NCBI GenBank assembly: GCA_963849005.1
Contig: CAWKGC010000022.1
Location: forward strand, 1 to 64,000
From: CAWKGC01 sp963849005
Lineage (GTDB): Bacteria; Pseudomonadota; Gammaproteobacteria; Burkholderiales; Usitatibacteraceae
DNA length: 64,000 nt
Direction of reading: 5' to 3'
The notes below the pieces were generated by a model. It had not been told where the DNA came from. It was given only the letters and a program-made list of their open reading frames with translations, and made no database searches. The position numbers were made by a program, and so were the translations under genes. Each line of letters opens with the position of its first letter. The stretch's first letter is position 1. Positions 37,029 to 46,547 of the stretch are shown here, one piece after another.

Positions 37029-37661
37029 ATGGCCCTTGAGACCTGGCTCACCTTCTTTGTCGCAACATGGATCCTTTGCCTTTCACCGGGGCCGGGCGCG
37101 CTCGCCGCAATGAGCAGCGGCCTCAGCCACGGATTCCGGCAAGGCTATTGGACCGTGATCGGCATGCAGCTGGGCGGATTGCTGCAGATCGTCGTGGTCG
37201 CGGTCGGGCTGGGCGCGGTGCTCGCGACCTCGCAATTCGCGTTCGAGGCGGTGCGCTGGTGCGGCGTGGCGTACCTCGCCTGGCTGGGCATCCAGCAATG
37301 GCGGGCGCCGGCGACGATCGGCCCGATTCCCGCGGACGTGGCGGATGCGGTGCCGGCCAAGACGCTGGTGCTGCAGGGCTTCCTCGTCAATGCCACCAAC
37401 CCGAAGGCGACGATCTTCCTGGTCGCCATCCTGCCGCAGTTCGTCGACCCGTCGCGGCCGCTCTTCGCGCAATATGCCTTGCTGGCCGCGACCATGGTCG
37501 GCGTCGACCTCGTGGTCATGGCGGGCTACACCGGGCTCGCCTCCCGCCTGGTCCCGTTCCTGCGCGCCGAATCCCATGTGAAGACGCTCAACAGGACGAT
37601 CGGGACCTTGTTCATCGGCGCTGCCCTGTTGCTCGCCGGCTTTCGGCGCACGCCCGGCTGA
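37029..37661 (+). CDS. LysE/RhtB-family exporter
   Basis: 210 aa inner-membrane exporter with about six hydrophobic helices. WLTFFVATWILCLSPGPGAL carries the SPGP motif of the family, and GFLVNATNPKATIFLVAILP is the conserved NPK loop. Members export amino acids such as homoserine, threonine or lysine; the substrate here is unknown. Start ATG 37029 in a 100-bp divergent gap with the oxidoreductase. The stop directly abuts the stop of the convergent radical SAM gene. Confidence 0.92.
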   Translation: MALETWLTFFVATWILCLSPGPGALAAMSSGLSHGFRQGYWTVIGMQLGGLLQIVVVAVGLGAVLATSQFAFEAVRWCGVAYLAWLGIQQWRAPATIGPIPADVADAVPAKTLVLQGFLVNATNPKATIFLVAILPQFVDPSRPLFAQYALLAATMVGVDLVVMAGYTGLASRLVPFLRAESHVKTLNRTIGTLFIGAALLLAGFRRTPG

Positions 37662-38756
37662 TCAGAAGAGATCGAGCTGGGGCCCGCGCCGCGGCGGAGT
37701 GAACCGCACGCAATCGAGCGCGCGATGCCGATGCGTCGAGATGCCGGCGCGTTCGCAGGCAAGTTCGAAGCGGCGCTTCAGCAATTCCGCGAACGGCCCC
37801 GAGCCTTTCATGCGATGACCGAAGCGCGGATCGTTGTCGCGTCCCTCGCGCATCTCGTGCAGGCGGCTCATGACATGCGCCGCCTTGAGCGGGAAGCGTT
37901 CCTCGAGCCATTCGCGGAACAGGTCCTTCACTTCCCAAGGCAGGCGCATGAGGATGTATCCCGCCGCGCTTGCCCCGGCCGCGGCGGCCTGCTCGAGGAT
38001 CGCTTCCATCTCGGAATCGGTCAGGAACGGAATCACCGGCGCCACGTTCACCGCAGCCGGTATTCCCGCTGCCGCAAGATTGCGGATCGCCTCGATGCGG
38101 CGCGAAGGGGCGCTCGCGCGCGGTTCCATGCGGCGCGCGATGCCGGCGTCCAAGGTGGTGACGCTGATCGTGACTTCAACGAGGTCCTCCTTCGCCATCG
38201 CCGCAAGGATGTCGATGTCGCGCTCGACCAACGCATTCTTGGTGATGATCGAGACCGGGTGATGTGCGGCCGCGAGCACCTCGAGGATGCCGCGCGTGAT
38301 GCCGTACTTGCGCTCGATCGGCTGGTAGCCGTCGGTGTTCGCGCCGATGGTGATGGCGCCTTCGCAGCGATAGGCAGGGCGCGCGAGCTCTTCCGCGACC
38401 AGTTCCGCGGCGTTGACCTTGGCGAAGAGCCGGGTCTCGAAGTCGAGCCCCGGTGAAAGCCCGAGGTAGGCGTGCGTCGGCCGCGCGTAGCAATAGATGC
38501 AGCCATGCTCGCAGCCGCGGTAGGGATTGATCGACCAGGCGAAGGGAATGTCGGGCGAGTCGTTCTTCTGCATCGCGCTCTTCGCGCGTTCTTCCGTGAC
38601 CTGTGTTTTCGGCGCCTTCGCGGCCTCGGCGGAATCGCTCCAGCCGTCGTCCTCCGCCTCGCGCGCCCAGCGCTCGAAGCGTCCTTCGAGGTTGGCGGTG
38701 GCGCCGCGGCCCTTGCTCGCCGCACCGTGATCGCCGGAAGTGGTCTTCAGTGGCAT
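37662..38756 (-). CDS. PA0069-family radical SAM protein
   Basis: 364 aa. The cluster-binding CX3CX2C is CEHGCIYC, with cysteines at 82, 86 and 89. It is preceded by PFAWSINPYRG and followed by RPTHAYLGLSPGLDFET, the marks of the spore photoproduct lyase-like PA0069 group. An N-terminal tail (KGRGATANLEGRFERW) is typical of the group. The start is MPLKTTSGDHGAASKG at 38756. Frame intact. The reaction is unknown. It follows the hydrolase gene on the same strand with about 146 bp between. Confidence 0.9.
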   Translation of the reverse strand: MPLKTTSGDHGAASKGRGATANLEGRFERWAREAEDDGWSDSAEAAKAPKTQVTEERAKSAMQKNDSPDIPFAWSINPYRGCEHGCIYCYARPTHAYLGLSPGLDFETRLFAKVNAAELVAEELARPAYRCEGAITIGANTDGYQPIERKYGITRGILEVLAAAHHPVSIITKNALVERDIDILAAMAKEDLVEVTISVTTLDAGIARRMEPRASAPSRRIEAIRNLAAAGIPAAVNVAPVIPFLTDSEMEAILEQAAAAGASAAGYILMRLPWEVKDLFREWLEERFPLKAAHVMSRLHEMREGRDNDPRFGHRMKGSGPFAELLKRRFELACERAGISTHRHRALDCVRFTPPRRGPQLDLF

Positions 38757-38902
38757 GTCGATATTGTGCGCCGGATCTTCGGGTGAGCCGCACAACGAGA
38801 CAATGCCCCGACCCCTCGCTTCGGCACCGGCGTATTCACGCACCCGCTTCGCGCAAATGACCGTGGCCGCTGGCTTGCTCCCGGCAGGCCCCGGCCTGCC
38901 TG

Positions 38903-40478
38903 CTAAGGGCCGGCGAACGGCTGCGACTGCGTATCGTCTGTGAGGAACGTGGACAGCAGGGCTTCGAGGCGCACCGGGATGCCCGGCGACTGCGGTCGCA
39001 GCGAGATTGCGCCCGGTCGGACCCGATGGTCGCTTGATGCCTTCGTCGACCCGTTCGAGCAGGTAGGGGAAGAATGGATTGGACGGCAGGCGCGTCAGGA
39101 AATCCTGGTCGACGACGAGCGTGCCACGCTCGCCGCGCGCGCTCATGGCGCCGAGGCTGAAGCCGAACTCGGGCCGCACCTTCGGGTCGGGCTGCAGCCC
39201 GTAGAGCGGGTCGTCCATCGGGATCGGGATCGCCAGGTGCGACAGCGAGAAGATGCCGGGTGGATAGGGCAGGTTCAGCGCGCGCTCCTCTGCCTGCAAC
39301 TGGCCCGGCGCGATGCTGCGCTCGAGCGTGGCATCGCTGTCGTCGCTCCTGTTCACGATCGACGTGAAGCGATAGGGCTGCGGCGACGTCGGCGTCAACT
39401 TGTCGAGCGCGACATAGGCGGAGGAGCGCAGGAGCGGGCCGAATTTCACGGTCCGGTTCACGTCGAACAGGACGATCTCGCTGCCATTGTCGGGCAGCAG
39501 CGAATACAGCGCCGTCAGGATCGCCGGCGTGCTCACGGTGAAATCGACCACCGACTGGAAGGTCAGGACCGGCGGCAGGCCGCCGAGCTGGCCGGCACGC
39601 GCGAGGCGCTGGATCTGGCTTTGCAGCGCGTCGGTCAGGCGATACGACTGGCGCGCGCCGTTGACCGGGAACGAGTTGTACTTGAACGGATTGAACTCCG
39701 GCACGACGCTCAGCCACGCCGCCTTGGCAAACGGCGGCAGCACGGCCGGCAGGGAGGCCAGGCCGGCAAAGCGCGCAAAGCGCGTGATCCCGATCATCGG
39801 CGTGACCAATACGATGCGGTCGGCACGGGGCAGCTTTGCATCCTCGAGCGAGTCGAGGGAATATTTCATGGCGAGCGCGCCGCCGTTCGAAAAACCGACC
39901 AGGTGCAACGGTCCGGGGGCGGGCACACGCCGGCGTGCCTCGCGGACCGCAAGCCGCGTGGCGGCCATCCAGTCTTCCCAGCGCACGCCGGTCAGGCCGG
40001 CCGGCACCGTGCCGTGCCCCGGCATGCGGACGCCAATGGCGACGAAGCCGCGGTCGCGGTAGAGCTTCGCGACGTGCCGCAGGCTGTACGGTGAATCGGT
40101 CAGCCCGTGCAGCAGCACCACGGCCCCGACCGGCTTGCCGTCGGGTTCCATGACATACGACCGGTTCCAGTCCTGGGCGAAGCGCGCCGGATAGACCGGG
40201 CTGTCCTCGAAGTAGCGGTTGATCGGCACGCGCTCGTCCTGGCCGAGCTTCTGGCTGACCTCGGCGCGAACGCTGTCGAAGATCTTCGCTTCCTGTGCGA
40301 GATAGCGGGGCCAGTCGGCCGCGTCGAGCTCGCCCTCGTGCAACTCGACCGGCACGAATGTGTGCCAGGGATGCAGCGCAGGGCCGCTGAACGCCCGATA
40401 CGCACGCACCGCGAACAAGGTCGCGCCGACGACAAGGATCCCGATCAACACCCACTTCAGCGCCCGCTTCATTGCCAT
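38903..40478 (-). CDS. Membrane-anchored alpha/beta hydrolase (one frameshift near the end)
   Basis: About 524 aa. Start MAMKRALKWVLIGILVVGAT at 40478 after AGGGGAGGC. One N-terminal transmembrane anchor is followed by a hydrolase domain: GAVVLLHGLTDSPYSLRHVA (oxyanion region) and HLVGFSNGGALAMKYSLDS (GxSxG nucleophile elbow). The end shifts frame near 39015. The new frame reads PVRLEALLSTFLTDDTQSQP and stops at 38903, while the original runs on into the radical SAM gene. It resembles lysophospholipase/esterase families, but the substrate is not known. Confidence 0.82.
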
Positions 40479-40683
40479 CTGCGTTGCCTCCCCTTGCGCC
40501 GAAGCGCATGCATCACGGTCGCGTTCACGGTCCTGCCCGGGTCGGGAAATCCTGGTGCCTGCGCGCCATGGTCGCCGGGAATTCGGCAAGTGCAGCCGCC
40601 CTTTCGGGACGACCGCAAGCAATGGAGAAATGGCGAACTGCCAATGGCTCCGTATTGCCGCGCGAAAAACACAGGGGAAGAAG

Positions 40684-40760
<77 letters not shown>

Positions 40761-40884
40761 CCAGATTGTCGCAGAACATCCCGACAAGAGGGTAATTATG
40801 GCATTTTGCGGGTCCGGCAGTCAACCAGATACAGGCGCCAAACAAAGGGAATCGAAATGAACTGCGGCGGATCAAGGAGTTAGC

Positions 40885-41532
40885 ATGTCCCCGGACCTCA
40901 CTGCGCATTGGACGACGCTGCAGGCGTTTGCGATCGGCGGCGCGCTGGCGTGGGCCAGCGGCCTCAGGCTCTACGTCGTCCTCCTCGTGCTCGGGCTCGG
41001 TTCGCGGTACGGCTACGTCGACTTGCCCCGCGAGCTTTCCGTTCTCGCGCATCCGTATGTCATCACGGCGTCCGGCATCCTCGTCTTCGTCGAGTTCTTC
41101 GCCGACAAGATCCCCGGGCTCGATTCGATCTGGGATGCGGCGCACACGTTCATCCGCATTCCAGCAGGCGCGCTGCTTGCGGCCGGCATCGCCGGGGAAG
41201 AAGGCCTTGCAGTGGCGCTGGCCGCAGGATTGCTGGGAGGGACGATCACGGCCGGAACGCATTTCACCAAGGCAGGCACGCGCCTCGCCGCAAACACCTC
41301 GCCGGAGCCATTCTCGAACTGGGGGCTTTCGTTCGCGGAGGACGCGATGGTCGCAGGCGGACTGTGGCTGGCGTGGCAGCACCCGTTCGCCTTCCTCGCC
41401 CTCCTCGCGCTCTTCATCCTCGCGATGGCGTGGCTGCTTCCCCGGCTATGGCGCTTCGTGCGGCGGATGCTGGCTGCCGCGGGACGAATGCTGGGGACAG
41501 CGCCTGCGGCACGGGACGAGGCGCTGCGCTAG
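40885..41532 (+). CDS. DUF4126 family membrane protein
   Basis: 215 aa with about five hydrophobic helices. The conserved pattern GLRLYVVLLVLGLGSRYGYV followed by FVEFFADKIPGLDSIWD matches DUF4126, and SNWGLSFAEDAMVAGGLWLA marks the C-terminal part. ATG 40885 has AGGAGTTAGC just upstream. Function unknown. It is alone on the plus strand between initiator tRNA and recR, convergent with recR with a 4-bp overlap of ends. Confidence 0.85.
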   Translation: MSPDLTAHWTTLQAFAIGGALAWASGLRLYVVLLVLGLGSRYGYVDLPRELSVLAHPYVITASGILVFVEFFADKIPGLDSIWDAAHTFIRIPAGALLAAGIAGEEGLAVALAAGLLGGTITAGTHFTKAGTRLAANTSPEPFSNWGLSFAEDAMVAGGLWLAWQHPFAFLALLALFILAMAWLLPRLWRFVRRMLAAAGRMLGTAPAARDEALR

Positions 41533-42125
41533 GCCGGGCGCCTCTCCACCAGCGCCTGCGCGAGCGTGCTCGAGTCGACGTGCTCGAGCTCGCCGCCGAC
41601 CGGCATCCCGCGCGCGATCCTCGACACCTTCACGCCCCGCCCGGCGAGCATCTCGCTCACGTAATGCGCCGTGGCATCGCCTTCGACGGTGAAGTTGGTG
41701 GCGAGGATCACCTCGCCCACGGTGCCGTCGGTGGCGCGCTTGAGCAGGCGCTCGAGATGGATCTCCTTCGGGCCGATGCCGTCCAGGGGGGAGAGCCGCC
41801 CCATCAGGACGAAGTACAGGCCGCCGTAGGTATGCGTCTGCTCCATCATGAGCAGGTCGGCAGGCGTCTCGACGACGCAGAGCATCGTCGCATCGCGGCG
41901 GGGGGAGGCGCACAACTGGCAGACTTCGCTCTCGGTGAAGGTATTGCACCTGGCGCAGTGGCGGATGCGCTCGAGCGCGCGATGCAGCGTATCTCCGAGG
42001 ATGCGCGCGCCCTCGTGGTCGCGCTGCAACAGGTGGTAGGCCATGCGCTGCGCCGACTTCGGGCCCACGCCGGGCAGGCAGCGCAGCGCCTCGATCAGGT
42101 CGTCGAGTGAGGACGGCGTGTCCAC
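41529..42125 (-). CDS. recR: Recombination mediator RecR
   Basis: 198 aa. Helix-hairpin-helix LRCLPGVGPKSAQRMAYHLL, a four-Cys zinc finger (CARCNTF … CQLCASP), then a Toprim domain (LCVVETPADLLMMEQT). It loads RecA at gaps with RecO and RecF. Frame intact. It is downstream of dnaX–ybaB, the usual bacterial order. Confidence 0.97.
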   Translation of the reverse strand: MDTPSSLDDLIEALRCLPGVGPKSAQRMAYHLLQRDHEGARILGDTLHRALERIRHCARCNTFTESEVCQLCASPRRDATMLCVVETPADLLMMEQTHTYGGLYFVLMGRLSPLDGIGPKEIHLERLLKRATDGTVGEVILATNFTVEGDATAHYVSEMLAGRGVKVSRIARGMPVGGELEHVDSSTLAQALVERRPA

Positions 42126-42132
42126 GCCCGCC

Positions 42133-42459
42133 TCAGAACGGCAGCTTCATGCCGGGCGGCAGGCCCATGCCCGCGGTGAAGCCCGCCATCTTCTCCTGCG
42201 AGGTCGCCTCGGAACGGCGCAAGGCATCGTTCAACGCGGCGGCAACCAGGTCTTCCAGCATTTCCTTGTCGTCGCCGAGCAGGCTCGGGTCGATCGCGAC
42301 GCGCTTGACCACGTTGCGGCAGGTCATCGTCACCTTGACCATGCCGCCGCCCGACTGGCCCTCGACCTCGACCAGCGCGAGCTGCTCCTGCATCTTGCGC
42401 ATGTTCTCCTGCATCTGCTGCGCCTGTTTCATCAGGCCGCCAAGTCCGCCTTTCATCAT
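42133..42459 (-). CDS. ybaB: YbaB/EbfC nucleoid-associated protein
   Basis: 108 aa DNA-binding dimer. MMKGGLGGLMKQAQQMQENM and the conserved MVKVTMTCRNVVKRVAIDPS identify the family, as does its place between dnaX and recR. Its stop is 7 bp before recR, and it starts 16 bp after dnaX. Confidence 0.96.
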   Translation of the reverse strand: MMKGGLGGLMKQAQQMQENMRKMQEQLALVEVEGQSGGGMVKVTMTCRNVVKRVAIDPSLLGDDKEMLEDLVAAALNDALRRSEATSQEKMAGFTAGMGLPPGMKLPF

Positions 42460-42475
42460 CGCATCGCTCCCGTCA

Positions 42476-44068
42476 TCAATTGGATTCGCCGGCCGGGCGG
42501 ATCGACGCCGGCACGACTTCGGCGCCGAGGCCCGACACCAGCTCGTTCACGAACGGATCGCCCGAGATCGCCGCGGTGGCGCGCGCGATCTGGCGCGCGC
42601 GCTCCTCGTCTTCCACTGCGGCGAGCGACCGCCCCTCGCCCTGCCCCACGCGGACCGTCACGCGCAGCGTGGCGCCCAGGTGCGGGGCGAGTTCGCTCTT
42701 GAGCTTGTCCTGGTAGGCCTTGTCCGCATACATCTTCTTCGATTCCGGCACCGACAGTTCGAGATGGTTCGAGCGAAAGGAAACGAACTCTCCGTGCTTG
42801 GCGACCATCCCCGCCATCCCGGTAAGGCCGAGCCGCGCCACGAACGCAGGCCAATCGCCTTCGAATGGCATGGGAGCGGGCGACGGGGCCGCCGCCTTCG
42901 CCGGCTCCGCCACGGGAGCGGCCACCGCCCGCATTTCCGGGCGCGACGCCGGCGCGCGCGCCTCGTCCTGCGGCGCTGCCCGCGCCGCGCCGCCCTGCGT
43001 GGCGGTGAAGCTCAGCATGCGCAGCAAGGCCATCGTGAAGCCGGCGAACTCGTCCGGCGCCAGCGCCAGGTCGCGCCTCGCGAGGAGCGCGATCTGGTAG
43101 CACACCTGCACCTGCTCGGCGCCGAGCTTTCCCGCCAGCGCTGCGAGGCGTGCATCGTCGTCGGGCTGGGCGCCGGAAGCCTGGATGATCGCGATGCGAT
43201 GCAGCAGCGAGGCGATGTCCTGCAGCGCCGCATCGAATGACAGGCTGCGCTCGGCAAGGCGGTCCGCCTCTCCCAGCACGCCCTTCGCATCCCCTTCGGC
43301 GATGCGTTCGAGCACCGGGACCAGCAGGTCGGTCCCGAGCGCCCCGAGCATGTCCGCGACCTGCGCCTCGGCAACCATCCCGGAGCCGAACGCGATCGCC
43401 TGGTCGAGCAGGCTCAGGCCGTCGCGCACGCTGCCCTGCGCCGCGCGGCCGAGCGCTTCGAGCGCGGGCAGCTCGAACGGGATCGACTCGGCCTCCAGCA
43501 CGTGCTGCAAGTGGCCAGCGATCATCACCGGGCTCAGCGGCTTCAGGTTGAACTGCAGGCAGCGCGACAGCACCGTCACGGGAAGGCGCTGCGGGTCGGT
43601 CGTGGCGAGGATGAACTTGACGTGCTCGGGCGGCTCCTCGAGCGTCTTCAGCATCGAGTTGAAGGCGTGCCGCGAAAGCATGTGCACTTCGTCGATGATG
43701 TACACCTTGAAGCGCCCGGACACCGGCATGTATTGCGAGCTGTCGAGGAGCTCGCGCATCTCGTCCACCTTGGTGTTGGTGGCCGCGTCGACCTCGAGCA
43801 GGTCGATGAAGCGCCCGGCATCGATCTCCGTGCAGGCGCGGCACTTGCCGCAGGGCGTGGGCGTGATGCCCGTTTCGCAATTGATGGCTTTCGCCAGGAT
43901 GCGCGCAAGCGTCGTCTTGCCCACGCCCCGCGTGCCCGTGAACAGGTAGGCGTGGTGCAGGCGCTTCGTCTTGAGCGCATTCACGAGCGCAGTGACGACA
44001 TGGGACTGCCCGACCAGCTGGTCGAAGCCCTTGGGCCGCCACTTCCGTGCCAGGACCTGGTAAGTCAT
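42476..44068 (-). CDS. dnaX: DNA polymerase III subunit gamma/tau DnaX
   Basis: 530 aa clamp-loader ATPase. MTYQVLARKWRPKGFDQLVG opens it. Walker A is FTGTRGVGKTTLARIL, the zinc-binding cysteines are in CGKCRAC, Walker B is VYIIDEVHML, and SRC is the sensor 1 region. The tau-type C-terminal part binds the polymerase. No A-rich slippery run like that of E. coli dnaX is visible, so a programmed gamma form is not supported. Frame intact. The SRP RNA gene lies just upstream. Confidence 0.97.
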   Translation of the reverse strand: MTYQVLARKWRPKGFDQLVGQSHVVTALVNALKTKRLHHAYLFTGTRGVGKTTLARILAKAINCETGITPTPCGKCRACTEIDAGRFIDLLEVDAATNTKVDEMRELLDSSQYMPVSGRFKVYIIDEVHMLSRHAFNSMLKTLEEPPEHVKFILATTDPQRLPVTVLSRCLQFNLKPLSPVMIAGHLQHVLEAESIPFELPALEALGRAAQGSVRDGLSLLDQAIAFGSGMVAEAQVADMLGALGTDLLVPVLERIAEGDAKGVLGEADRLAERSLSFDAALQDIASLLHRIAIIQASGAQPDDDARLAALAGKLGAEQVQVCYQIALLARRDLALAPDEFAGFTMALLRMLSFTATQGGAARAAPQDEARAPASRPEMRAVAAPVAEPAKAAAPSPAPMPFEGDWPAFVARLGLTGMAGMVAKHGEFVSFRSNHLELSVPESKKMYADKAYQDKLKSELAPHLGATLRVTVRVGQGEGRSLAAVEDEERARQIARATAAISGDPFVNELVSGLGAEVVPASIRPAGESN

Positions 44069-44120
44069 CGAGCGGATCGAACCTGAGAGGGGCTTTGCGC
44101 GACGGGCAAGAATTCGAAAG

Positions 44121-44222
44121 AGGCGAGCCTGACCCCCGGCACTTGAAGAGATCGACTATGGCTGCTTCGTTCCCGACCTGACCAGGTTCATCGTTCTTCA
44201 ATGCGGGGAGGCCCGCCCGGGG
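44121..44222 (-). ncRNA. ffs: Bacterial small SRP RNA (4.5S)
   Basis: On the minus strand the conserved tip ACCTGGTCAGGTC, a GGAA tetraloop region and GAAGCAGCC are all present. They are flanked by a long imperfect stem: TTGAAGA pairs with TCTTCAA, and CCCC/GCCT outer pieces pair with GGGG/AGGC. This is the Ffh-binding hairpin of SRP RNA. Its position upstream of dnaX is common in proteobacteria. Ends are approximate. Confidence 0.92.
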
Positions 44223-44240
44223 GAATTATCTCACAGACCT

Positions 44241-45525
44241 TCAGGCTTCCACCGCGCAGGTGCGAAATCCGGCGAAGACATCGTTGCGGCCGGGGAGGTA
44301 GAAATTGCGCCAGCGGTTGTGCACCAGCCGGCTGCGGGTGGCGAACGATCCGCCGCGCAAGCGCGCGGTGGTCGCCGAACCAGGGCTGCGAATAATCCTT
44401 GTAGGGATCGGCGCGAAATCCCGGGTACGGCAGGAAGGGTGTCGCCGTCCATTCCCAGACGCCGCCGATGACATGCTTCATGCCGGTGGGCGCGTCGGGA
44501 TGGGACGCGCCCGCCGCCGGCGACGCGAGCCGGTAGTCGAGGTCCTCGATGGCGTCGGGCAACGCATCGCCCCACGGATAGCGAACGTCGCGTCCGCCGT
44601 TGCGCGCCGCGTATTCCCATTCCGCCTCGGTCGGCAAGCGGCGCTCCGCCCAGGCGCAGTACGCCTCGGCCTCGTGGCAGGAGACATGCACGAGCGGATC
44701 GCCCCATTCGAGGGCGGACCAGCCGTCGAACCAGCGCCGCTCCCAGTTGGCGCCATTGCGCCGCCAATTCGCCGGCCAGCGCTGCTGCGCCTTCTCGCGC
44801 CAGAGCCAGCCCTCGTCGGTCCAGAATTCGCGGCGCCGGTAGCCACCCTCCTCGACGAAGGCCACGTGGTCGCCGTTGCTTACCGGGGCGGAGTCGATGG
44901 AGAAAGGTCGGACGGCGATGACGTGCGCCCACTTCTCGTTGTCGAAGACGAAGTGCCGGGACTCGGGGATCGCGCCTTGCAGGAACTCGCCGCCATTGAA
45001 GCGCACCTCGCGGGAAGGCTCGACCGCGGCCGCGGGCGCGACGATGTGCTGGCGCTTCGGCGCGGGCAGGCCGAGCGTGTGCAGGGTCATCAGCATCGCC
45101 TCGCCATGCATGTCCTCGTGCAGGAGCGAAAGCCGGAAGAAGTAGCGGTCCTGGTCGCGGGACTTCGCCAGCGCCTCCAGCGTGGCCTCGAAGCTCTCCT
45201 GCATGTAGCTGAAGATCGCGTCCCGCCCCGGGTAGGGCAGGCCCCAGCGGGTCGCATGCGGCACGGCGCCGGAGTCGAACATGGCGTCCGCACCGGGAAG
45301 CAGCGAAGGCGGCCGCAGGCCGCGCGCCGCATCGCCATGCTGGCGAAGGCACCAGAATTCCTGGAACCACGCGATATGCGCAAGCTCCCAAAGCGGCGGA
45401 TTGATGATCGCCAGCTGGGGCACTTGCCACTGGGCATCGTCCAGGTGCGCGTAGAGCCCGAGCGTATAATTCCGCGCATCGCCGAGCGCCTGCGAAAGCG
45501 AATCGACATCGTCGAGAATCGGCAT
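44241..45525 (-). CDS. senA: Selenoneine synthase SenA (EgtB-like; one frameshift near the end)
   Basis: About 427 aa. Non-heme iron enzyme of the EgtB/OvoA/SenA group. The N-terminal DinB-like domain has iron ligands H50 (LWELAHIAW) and H136-x3-H140-x-E142 (LLHEDMHGEAM), matching EgtB spacing. The C-terminal FGE-sulfatase domain has RRLPTEAEWEYAARNGG and GGVWEWTATPF. A break near 44358, in a GCGC run, leads to RLRGGSFATRSRLVHNRWRN and the stop at 44241. I call it SenA rather than EgtB because the adjacent genes are a TIGR04348 selenosugar synthase and selD. It would join hercynine with a selenosugar oxidatively. ATG 45525 overlaps the divergent senB ATG; ATG 45552 is an alternative. Confidence 0.85.
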
Positions 45526-46501
45526 GGAGTCGGCCAGAAAACCTTCCGTCATCATCGTCACGCCCGGCACCCGAGAGGCCAACAACGGCAACTGGCGAAC
45601 TGCCCAGCGCTGGGCCGGCTTCCTCGGTCCGGAATGCGACGTGATTGTACAGTCGGCGTGGCAAGGCGAGCAGGCCGACCTGCTGCTCGCGCTGCACGCG
45701 CGCCGCAGCCACGCCTCGATCGCGGCGTTTCGCGCAGCCCACCCGCGGCTCCCCGTGATCGTCGCGCTCACCGGTACCGACCTGTACAAGGACCTGCCGG
45801 ACGACAAGCAGGCGCGAGATTCCCTCGCGATCGCCAACAAGCTGATCGTGCTGCAGGACGACGCGCCGCGGCACATACCGTTTCGCTGGCGGCGCAAGTG
45901 CCACGTCGTGTTCCAGTCCGCGCGCATCCTCGAGCCTGCGGTGAAGCCCCGGGACCGCCTCGATTGCATCCTGGTCGGGCACCTGCGCGCGGAAAAGGAC
46001 CCCCTCGTGGCCGCGCGCGCGCTGGCGTTGATTCCCCGCGACGTCCCGGTCTTCGTAAGGCACGTCGGCGAGGCGCTCGATGCGACGCTTGGCGCCGCGG
46101 TGCGCGAGGCGGCGCGGCGGGACCCGCGTTATCGCTGGATCGGCGGCCTGCCGCATGGGCTTGCGCGGGCGGCGATCAAGGAAGCGCACCTGCTCATCCA
46201 TCCCTCGCTCATGGAGGGCGGCGCGAACGTCATCGTGGAAGCGGTGACGGCGGGAACGCCGGTCGTGGCCAGCCGCGTCTCCGGAAACGTCGGCATGCTT
46301 GGCGAGAACTACACCGGCTATTTCGCGGTCGGAGATGCATCCGAATTGGCGGGATTGCTCGTATCGCTGCTGGACCATCCGGAACGATTCCGGGAACTGG
46401 CGCTCGCCTGCGCATCGCGCATGGCGCTGTTCACCCCCGAGCGCGAGCGCCAAACCTTGCTGGACCTGGTCCTGCCGGCGGCACGCAAGGCCAGGCGGTA
46501 G
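45524..46501 (+). CDS. senB: Selenosugar synthase SenB (TIGR04348-type glycosyltransferase)
   Basis: 325 aa GT-B-type glycosyltransferase. The N-terminal VIIVTPGTREANNGNWRTAQ matches the family's GNxxTAxRW signature, and HPSLMEGGANVIVEAVTAGT holds the donor-binding E-x7-E (near residue 230). Members beside selD and an EgtB homologue make a selenosugar from selenophosphate and a UDP-sugar such as UDP-GlcNAc, forming a C–Se bond. Frame intact. Divergent from senA, with starts sharing CATG; selD follows 46 bp later on the same strand. Confidence 0.87.
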   Translation: MESARKPSVIIVTPGTREANNGNWRTAQRWAGFLGPECDVIVQSAWQGEQADLLLALHARRSHASIAAFRAAHPRLPVIVALTGTDLYKDLPDDKQARDSLAIANKLIVLQDDAPRHIPFRWRRKCHVVFQSARILEPAVKPRDRLDCILVGHLRAEKDPLVAARALALIPRDVPVFVRHVGEALDATLGAAVREAARRDPRYRWIGGLPHGLARAAIKEAHLLIHPSLMEGGANVIVEAVTAGTPVVASRVSGNVGMLGENYTGYFAVGDASELAGLLVSLLDHPERFRELALACASRMALFTPERERQTLLDLVLPAARKARR

Positions 46502-46547
46502 AATCCGACCAACCCGTTCGAAGCCCCAAGGCGAAAGACCCCTCCCG

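Noticed and set aside
38883..38900. Terminator after the alpha/beta hydrolase (GGCAGGCC/GGCCTGCC)
   Set aside because: The loop is only 2 nt and there is no T tract, so it is not convincing.
40479..40683. Possible small gene in the 205-bp gap upstream of the hydrolase
   Set aside because: Short open frames there have no ribosome site or conserved features, and I see nothing else in it.
42476..44068. Programmed -1 frameshift in dnaX making a short gamma form
   Set aside because: No A-rich slippery heptamer or following stem like that of E. coli is visible.
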